Part shown: positions 24,764 through 29,185 of the stretch, piece after piece
How the letters are laid out: each line of letters starts with the position of its first letter
Numbering within the stretch: position 1 is the first letter of the stretch
Assembly (NCBI GenBank): GCA_964636385.1
Contig: CAZWSC010000110.1
Coordinates: forward strand, 1 to 29,185
DNA length: 29,185 nucleotides
Direction: 5' to 3'
Origin: CAZWSC01 sp964636385
Lineage (GTDB): Bacteria > Eisenbacteria > RBG-16-71-46 > CAIMUX01
Made by a program: the position numbers and the translations under genes
Notes under the pieces: generated by a model
Database searches by the model: none
The model's input: the letters and a program-made list of their open reading frames with translations, nothing else
What the model was told of the DNA's origin: nothing

Positions 24764-26404
24764 ATGGTGTTTACATGGCGTACACTGATGGCAAAGGCTC
24801 TTCTCTCCCTGCTCCTCGGAATCTGTCCCGGGATTCCCAGCCTGGCGCATGGCCAGTGTATCCTCGCCAACCCCAGCTTCGAGATAAACGGTTCAGGCGG
24901 GGCTGTCTTCGGCGGATGGTCGCAGTTCGGTCAAGTTGGCCGCGTCCATGTCGCAAGTCACGGTTCGCAGGCAGCCAGGGTGTCTGGTCCGGACAGTGGC
25001 GGCTGGGGCGTTTCCGGATTCTGGCAGCGACTTGACAGTAGTCCCGGTGAGCAGTGGGAAGCCTTTGGACATGTACGGCACACTTCGGGTAGCCCCCTTT
25101 TGGGAGCGTGTGCCGCCATCGTCAACATCGAGTGGCGGGACTCCAATGGCGACCTCATTGACTATGACTCCTTTACGGTTGCCGATGCCGGTACACCCAC
25201 TGATGAGTACTTCGAGTTCGAGGTGCCGAGTGGTCCGGCCCCGGAGGGAACGGTTGCCATCCACTTCCTGGTCGGGGTCCTGCAGGCGCCGGGCGAAGCG
25301 CGGCCGGATGTCTACTATGACCATGTGAACATCTTCAGCACCAGTTCTCCAACCATGGACGAGCAGCAATGGCATGACTTTCCCGGAGGAAGATCGCTCG
25401 ACTTCGCAGGGCGGACGTGGCGTGTCAAGGGGCCCGGGTACTACGGGCCGGGACCGAATGTCTTCAGCGACGCCTCCGACTGCGTCTGGGTTGACGCGGG
25501 CGGGCGGCTGCATCTGACTCTATCCGATCGGGGCGCCCACTGGGCCGCCACTGAGGTCGTGCTCGAGGATGCTCTGGGATACGGAGACTATGTGGTCACC
25601 ACAGTGGGTCGCCTGGATCTCCTGGATATCCATGCGGTGCTTGGCATCTTCCTCTGGCAATACGGACCCTGCTGGAACGAAGCCTACTTCTGGTGGAATC
25701 CATACAACGAGATCGACATCGAGTACAGCCGCTGGGGAGATGCCTCGAATGGTATCGGCCAGTTCGTGGTCCAACCCTGGGACTGGTACGGCAACATGGA
25801 GCGCTTCGACCTTTCTTTCGAAGAGGGGGAGCTGGCAAGCCACGCAGTGCGATGGCTTGCGGACAGGGTTGAGTACCGTGTCTGGCGCGGAGGCCCCGAT
25901 GACGAGTCTCCCGAGTCAACGGTCAGGACGTGGACGTACTCCGGTCCCCACGTACCCAGGCCCGAACAGCCTCGCATGCACCTGAACCTCTGGAAGCTCC
26001 AGGGAACCCCAGGGGGAGATCAGGAGGTTGTATTCCAGGACTTCAGGTTCGTGCCTGATGGGGTGGTCTCCGGTGTGGAGCAGGTGGACAACCGCGATGC
26101 CTCCCGGCGCGAAGCGAAGCTGATCGAGGTCGCCCCTAATCCTTCGAGCGGCCGGATCGGCATTACGTTCAGCCTTACCCACGAAGCACTGGTCGATCTG
26201 AGTATCTTCTCCGCCGATGGCCGGCGCGTTCGACGACTGCTGACGGATAGTCGGCTCCTGGGGGTTCAGTCCGTGATGTGGGATGGACTGGACGATCGTG
26301 GACGGCCAGTTGCTTCCGGCATCTATCTGGTCAGGCTGGCTTCGAACGGTTTCGCAGACGCCCGGCGGGTCGTCATAGTCAGCCGGGCCTCCGGGGCCCG
26401 GTGA
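24764..26404 (+). CDS. Modular secreted GH16 beta-glucanase with N-terminal CBM-like and C-terminal FlgD-like domains
   Basis: A 546-residue protein. ATG 24764 is one base after the phosphorylase stop, with AGGAG six bases upstream. Order: signal peptide (to about 30, AHG-Q); jelly-roll binding-type module (about 32-193, starting CILANPSFEINGSGG); GH16 catalytic domain (about 200-440); FlgD-like C-terminal domain (about 460-546, IEVAPNPSSGRIGITFSL ... ASGIYLVRL). The catalytic motif NEIDIEYSRW has Glu316, Asp318 and Glu320, without the beta-bulge residue. This places it in the lichenase-like rather than laminarinase branch of GH16. It may therefore cut mixed-linkage or other beta-glucans, complementing the enzyme at 14592-15473. 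It closes the three-gene operon. Confidence 0.9.
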   Translation: MVFTWRTLMAKALLSLLLGICPGIPSLAHGQCILANPSFEINGSGGAVFGGWSQFGQVGRVHVASHGSQAARVSGPDSGGWGVSGFWQRLDSSPGEQWEAFGHVRHTSGSPLLGACAAIVNIEWRDSNGDLIDYDSFTVADAGTPTDEYFEFEVPSGPAPEGTVAIHFLVGVLQAPGEARPDVYYDHVNIFSTSSPTMDEQQWHDFPGGRSLDFAGRTWRVKGPGYYGPGPNVFSDASDCVWVDAGGRLHLTLSDRGAHWAATEVVLEDALGYGDYVVTTVGRLDLLDIHAVLGIFLWQYGPCWNEAYFWWNPYNEIDIEYSRWGDASNGIGQFVVQPWDWYGNMERFDLSFEEGELASHAVRWLADRVEYRVWRGGPDDESPESTVRTWTYSGPHVPRPEQPRMHLNLWKLQGTPGGDQEVVFQDFRFVPDGVVSGVEQVDNRDASRREAKLIEVAPNPSSGRIGITFSLTHEALVDLSIFSADGRRVRRLLTDSRLLGVQSVMWDGLDDRGRPVASGIYLVRLASNGFADARRVVIVSRASGAR

Positions 26405-26567
26405 CCCCCACAGCCTGTGCCACTCCAGTGTCCGGGGAAGTCGGGTGCGCTATACACCCAGGCCAAGCCCGGCTATGGCAACGGTGAGCAGTACTCTGCG
26501 TGCCATATCGACCTCCTCGTCCTTGCACCGTTCCTTGCACGCGGCAGACCATCTGTCCGGAAGAGCC

Positions 26568-26599
26568 GGGGCCCGGGAGGCGGCAGGCTCCCGGGCCCC
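26568..26599. terminator. Strong bidirectional hairpin between convergent genes
   Basis: GGGGCCCGGGAG (26568-26579) and CTCCCGGGCCCC (26588-26599) form a perfect 12-bp stem with an 8-base loop. It sits between the GH16 gene and the convergent secreted-protein gene and could terminate both, although no T-run follows on either side. Confidence 0.75.
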
Positions 26600-26631
26600 T
26601 GAAGCCCGTATTGCTCCAGCAGAACCCGAAC

Positions 26632-27357
26632 CTAGCGGTTCAGGCTGTTCAGCTTCAACTGGCCCCAGGTCGTCTCAATGGTCGGGGATGGGTCACTGAA
26701 GTAGAAGCTGACGTTGTCGTAGAACACCCCGGATCCCTCGTAGTTGGTCGCCGTATTGGAGAAGCCGAACTGCAGGATCTGATCCACAAGAGTGTCATCT
26801 ATCAGGATCGATATCGAATAGCTGGTCCAGGTTGGTGAGGTGTCTGTCATGTCCTCTGTGATGAAGTTGGTCATCTCGAACCCGGCGTCGGGATCAAGCG
26901 TCTTGATGAAGGCAACGGCGGTCGTTTCACCCTCAAGATTGCCGAGCTTGGCGTCGAACTCGAAAACCCACGTCGAGCCAACGTCGTCAGAAGTGATCAT
27001 CTGCTCCTGAAACACGTTGGCTTCGATGTAGGCACCGTTCCCGTGGTCAGCATTGTTGTAATCGCTGAACACGGAAAGCTGTTGCGCGCCCTGGTCCGGA
27101 CCTCCTTCTCCGCTCACTATGGCGCAGAACGCAGCGCCGTCATTGGGGGCGCCGAAGGGGCCATAGCCGTACCAGTAGCTCCCGTCGGGGCCGAACACAT
27201 TACCGAAGACCAGCCATCCGTCGTCGGCAAGTGCATTCACATCACCCTGATCCAATCCCTCGAAATCCTGACCGTATGGTGTCAGAGCGAGGCTGGTCGC
27301 CGGCACAAGACAGGCCGCGATCAGGACTGCGAGGAAGGCTCCTTTGAATCTGCTCAT
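26632..27357 (-). CDS. Secreted protein of unknown function (paralogue B, single domain)
   Basis: A 241-residue protein. GGAGGAG upstream of ATG 27357 and the signal peptide (AVLIAACLVPATSLA) support the start. The mature domain begins LTPYGQDFEGLDQ and follows the unknown domain of the gene at 20221-21198 block by block (ALADDGWLVFGNVF, SDYNNADHGNGAYIEANV, FIKTLDPDAGFEMTN, ATNYEGSGVFYDN), about two thirds identical by eye. Unlike that paralogue it stops soon after the domain, with a short tail and no FlgD-like sorting region. One copy may thus be periplasmic or free while the other is sorted. It has its own operator-bearing promoter and is monocistronic. A glucan-binding or accessory role is inferred only from co-regulation. 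Confidence 0.85.
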   Translation of the reverse strand: MSRFKGAFLAVLIAACLVPATSLALTPYGQDFEGLDQGDVNALADDGWLVFGNVFGPDGSYWYGYGPFGAPNDGAAFCAIVSGEGGPDQGAQQLSVFSDYNNADHGNGAYIEANVFQEQMITSDDVGSTWVFEFDAKLGNLEGETTAVAFIKTLDPDAGFEMTNFITEDMTDTSPTWTSYSISILIDDTLVDQILQFGFSNTATNYEGSGVFYDNVSFYFSDPSPTIETTWGQLKLNSLNR

Positions 27358-27443
27358 CTTGATTCTCCTCCGTCTGAGTAGTTACGCTTCTGGCCATTGC
27401 GAGACGACCTGCCCAGATCGAGCTCGACAGTACGCATTTTAGA

Positions 27444-27466
27444 CTATGTTCGGTAACCGAATCAAG
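27444..27466. promoter_or_regulatory. Operator copy 4 of the glucan regulon (paralogue B promoter)
   Basis: CTATGTTCGG-TAA-CCGAATCAAG: the half sites match the consensus at 9/10 and 8/10. On the minus strand TTGATT (27465-27460) and TAAAAT (27441-27436) are spaced by 18 bases, so the operator lies between the -35 and -10 boxes of paralogue B. Confidence 0.82.
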
Positions 27467-27628
27467 TTCCAAATGCGAACGCTCGAGGATCCAGGGGAAC
27501 ACTGCAATCGGAAGGGACGGTCAGCCATCGGGAGACAGCACTCCGGACAATGGGGAAGTCAGATCTCAGCCATTCCGAAGCCGAGACTAAGAAAACCAGT
27601 TTCAGCAACTCACCTGGAAAAGCCTCCA

Positions 27629-27655
27629 TTGACTAAGAGCTTCAGCTGGAATACT
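27629..27655 (+). promoter_or_regulatory. Predicted promoter of the GH17 gene
   Basis: TTGACT (27629-27634) and AATACT (27650-27655), 15 bases apart; the -10 overlaps operator copy 5. The AATACTTTG context is shared with the promoter at 11825-11853. Confidence 0.5.
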
Positions 27656-27676
27656 TTGTTCGGGTATCTAACAAAG
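27654..27676. promoter_or_regulatory. Operator copy 5 of the glucan regulon (GH17 promoter)
   Basis: CTTTGTTCGG-GTA-TCTAACAAAG: the left half site is perfect and the right is 8/10. It lies 48 bases before the chosen GH17 start, over the -10 region. Confidence 0.87.
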
Positions 27677-27678
27677 CT

Positions 27679-27697
27679 GCCTGCCAGTGTGGCAGGC
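27679..27697 (+). promoter_or_regulatory. Hairpin in the GH17 leader
   Basis: GCCTGCC and GGCAGGC form a perfect 7-bp stem around AGTGT. It is two bases downstream of operator copy 5 and 12 bases ahead of the AGGAGG ribosome binding site, so it would be at the very 5' end of the transcript. Confidence 0.5.
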
Positions 27698-27724
27698 CCC
27701 GCGTTGGCCAGGAGGAAGCCAGCC

Positions 27725-28789
27725 ATGCTGCCTGTCGAGATGTGCTCCGCTATCATCTCCGCGTCACTCGTCTTTTCGCTGACGGTTGGGGAACCGTCAG
27801 GGGGGACAGGTCCGGAAAGGATGAGCATGGCTTCCGTGACAACTCGTGAGTTCAGGCCCACTAGTGGTGAGAGTTGGATCGGGTTCGCTGTCTGCTATGG
27901 ACCCTACAGGGATGGCCAGCAACCCGGAGGCCCCACCCCAAACTCTGCCCAGATCCGGGAGGATCTGCTTCTTATGAGCCGACATTGGAGTCTCCTTCGC
28001 CTCTACGGGTCTTCGGAGTTCGCACGCGACATACTGGAAGCGATCCGTTTCGCCAATCTGGATACGAAGGTGATGCTGGGCGTCTGGATCGAGGCGGAAG
28101 AAGAGCGCGACGAACACGGCACCGTCATCCGCCGCGACCCAGAGGCCGCGGCTGCGAACCGGCGTGAGGCCGACGCCGCCATTGCCCTGGCCTCTTCTTA
28201 TCCCGAACTGGTCCTGGCAGTTTGCGTTGGGAACGAAACGCAGGTGTCCTGGTCTCCTCATCCGACACCACTTGAGCTGCTGATCGAGTACATCCGGGAT
28301 ATCCGGGCTGCTGTGACGGTGCCCGTTACCACAGCGGACGACTACCAGTACTGGGTTGACCCGAAGAGCCGGGTTCTGGCTCTCGAGGTCGACTTCATCA
28401 CAATGCACGCGCATCCGCTCTGGAACGGCCGGCAGCTCGAGCAGGCACTGCCCTGGTTGCGTGAACAGGTCGCATCGGTGCAATCAGTACATCCCGGCCG
28501 CCTTCTGGTGGTGGGTGAGACCGGCTGGGCCACCAGGAAGGCCGATGAAGGAGGACAGGCCGAGCTGATGCGGGGGAGAGCAGGCGAACCCGAGCAGTCA
28601 ACCTACTACCATTCCGTACTGAAGTGGTCCCACGAAGAGGCGGTTACTACCTTCTTCTTCGAGGCCTTCGACGAGAACTGGAAGGGAAGTGAAGATCCGG
28701 ATGATGCGGAGAAGCACTGGGGCCTGTTCCGTGCCGATCGTTCTCCCAAGGCTGCTCTCCCATCAGGTGGACCAGCGTCCGACCAGTGA
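27725..28789 (+). CDS. GH17 beta-1,3-glucanase or glucanosyltransferase
   Basis: Retaining enzyme acting on beta-1,3-glucan; bacterial GH17 members include exo- and endo-glucanases and transglycosylases. A 354-residue protein whose domain starts at WIGFAVCYGPYRDGQQ. The acid/base Glu is in LAVCVGNETQVSW and the nucleophile Glu in LLVVGETGWATR, both at the positions typical of the family. TFFFEAFDENWKG closes the barrel. The start at ATG 27725 has AGGAGG nine bases upstream and gives a weak signal-like N-terminus (CSAIISASLVFSLTVG). ATG 27827 with GGAAAGG six bases upstream would give a leaderless, cytosolic enzyme. A frame open further upstream runs across the operator and is excluded. Location is therefore uncertain. 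Confidence 0.9.
   Translation: MLPVEMCSAIISASLVFSLTVGEPSGGTGPERMSMASVTTREFRPTSGESWIGFAVCYGPYRDGQQPGGPTPNSAQIREDLLLMSRHWSLLRLYGSSEFARDILEAIRFANLDTKVMLGVWIEAEEERDEHGTVIRRDPEAAAANRREADAAIALASSYPELVLAVCVGNETQVSWSPHPTPLELLIEYIRDIRAAVTVPVTTADDYQYWVDPKSRVLALEVDFITMHAHPLWNGRQLEQALPWLREQVASVQSVHPGRLLVVGETGWATRKADEGGQAELMRGRAGEPEQSTYYHSVLKWSHEEAVTTFFFEAFDENWKGSEDPDDAEKHWGLFRADRSPKAALPSGGPASDQ
27779..27800 (+). other. Perfect 9-bp inverted repeat at the start of the GH17 gene
   Basis: CTGACGGTT and AACCGTCAG flank GGGG. It lies between the two candidate GH17 start codons (27725 and 27827), so it is coding if the first is used and untranslated leader if the second is used. Confidence 0.6.
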
Positions 28790-29003
28790 CATCCGTTCGA
28801 CCCGTGCTCTTACGGGATGAGATGAGCTGCAAGCCTGCGCGCTCCTGGTGGTAGATCCTGTCCTGCATCTTCCTGTGTAGACTCAAAATGCGACGGCTAT
28901 CAGTCACTGCGCCAGCAGGATCTGCGCCCTTTACACCCCAAAGCCGCACAATCGACGGTCGGGATCCTTGCTATGCCTTCGATCCTGCGGTAGCCTCTTT
29001 GCC

Positions 29004-29185
29004 GTGGACGAGATCGACCTGAACATTCTGGCCGTCCTGCAGGGTAACGGGCGGATCACCAATGCCGAGCTGGCAAGACAGGTGGACCTGTCGCCATCCA
29101 GCACGCTCGAACGCGTACGGCGGCTGGAGGAGCGGGGGCTGATCGCCGGCTACCGCGCGATTCTGGATCCGCGTGAGCTTGGCTT
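29004..29185 (+). CDS. N-terminal part of an Lrp/AsnC-family transcriptional regulator (runs off the right edge)
   Basis: Sixty residues are visible from a GTG start: DEIDLNILAVLQGNGRIT, then NAELARQVDLSPSSTLERV as the helix-turn-helix, and RLEERGLIAGYRAILDP as the wing. This is the textbook N-terminus of Lrp/AsnC regulators, which usually sense amino acids. The ligand-binding RAM domain lies outside the window. About 214 bases separate it from the GH17 gene. They hold no gene that I can see and only a short CCCGT/ACGGG hairpin (28801-28816). It carries no copy of the glucan operator. Confidence 0.88.
   Translation, partial: MDEIDLNILAVLQGNGRITNAELARQVDLSPSSTLERVRRLEERGLIAGYRAILDPRELG

Noticed and set aside
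27446..27724. Upstream extension of the GH17 frame
   Set aside because: The frame stays open but crosses operator copies 4 and 5 and the promoter, lacks a ribosome binding site, and its composition is not protein-like.
1..29185. CRISPR arrays, insertion sequences, tRNA or rRNA genes
   Set aside because: I looked for spaced direct repeats, transposase motifs and cloverleaf-like stretches and saw none; a covariance-model scan could still find a missed small RNA.

Overview
The window is GC-rich, densely packed bacterial DNA with no rRNA, tRNA, CRISPR array or insertion sequence that I can see. Two secreted products (20221-21198 and 24764-26404) end in FlgD/Por-type beta-sandwich domains with an APNP-like start and a GxYLVRL-type end. 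That points to the FCB side of the bacteria, for example candidate phyla such as Eisenbacteria, Krumholzibacteriota or Latescibacteria. This placement is inference; the sequence has no marker gene that settles it. An outer membrane is implied by the lipoproteins and by a beta-barrel-like C-terminus.

Left third (1-10133). This part holds a truncated secreted protein, a compact HNH nuclease / DNA methyltransferase pair with overlapping genes, and a two-gene signalling operon (cytosolic histidine kinase, then a receiver-PP2C phosphatase). It continues with an orphan dipeptide-type solute-binding lipoprotein and a threonine-degradation pair (threonine 3-dehydrogenase-like enzyme and 2-amino-3-ketobutyrate CoA ligase) closed by a clear terminator.

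Right two thirds (10166-28789). This is a self-contained beta-1,3-glucan (laminarin-type) utilisation locus of eleven genes in six transcription units: GPH-family sugar symporter; glycan-binding lipoprotein + ROK repressor + GH16 laminarinase; GH1 beta-glucosidase + glycosidase/beta-barrel fusion; unknown secreted protein + GH94-clan (GH149-like) phosphorylase + modular GH16; a paralogue of the unknown secreted protein; and GH17 glucanase. No SusC/SusD or TonB-dependent transporter is present. The units are tied together by five copies of a 23-bp palindrome, CTTTGTTCGG-N3-CCGAACAAAG, each in a promoter region and usually overlapping the -10 box. The ROK protein encoded inside the locus is the natural candidate to bind it.

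Working model (inference). Surface lipoproteins and GH16/GH17 enzymes bind and cut beta-glucan. The beta-barrel fused to a GH2-type catalytic domain may couple trimming to passage through the outer membrane, and the symporter takes up oligosaccharides. The cytosolic phosphorylase and GH1 enzyme then yield glucose 1-phosphate and glucose. The paralogous secreted proteins (about two thirds identical by eye) have no function I can name and are the most obvious undescribed component. The window ends in a truncated Lrp/AsnC-type regulator.
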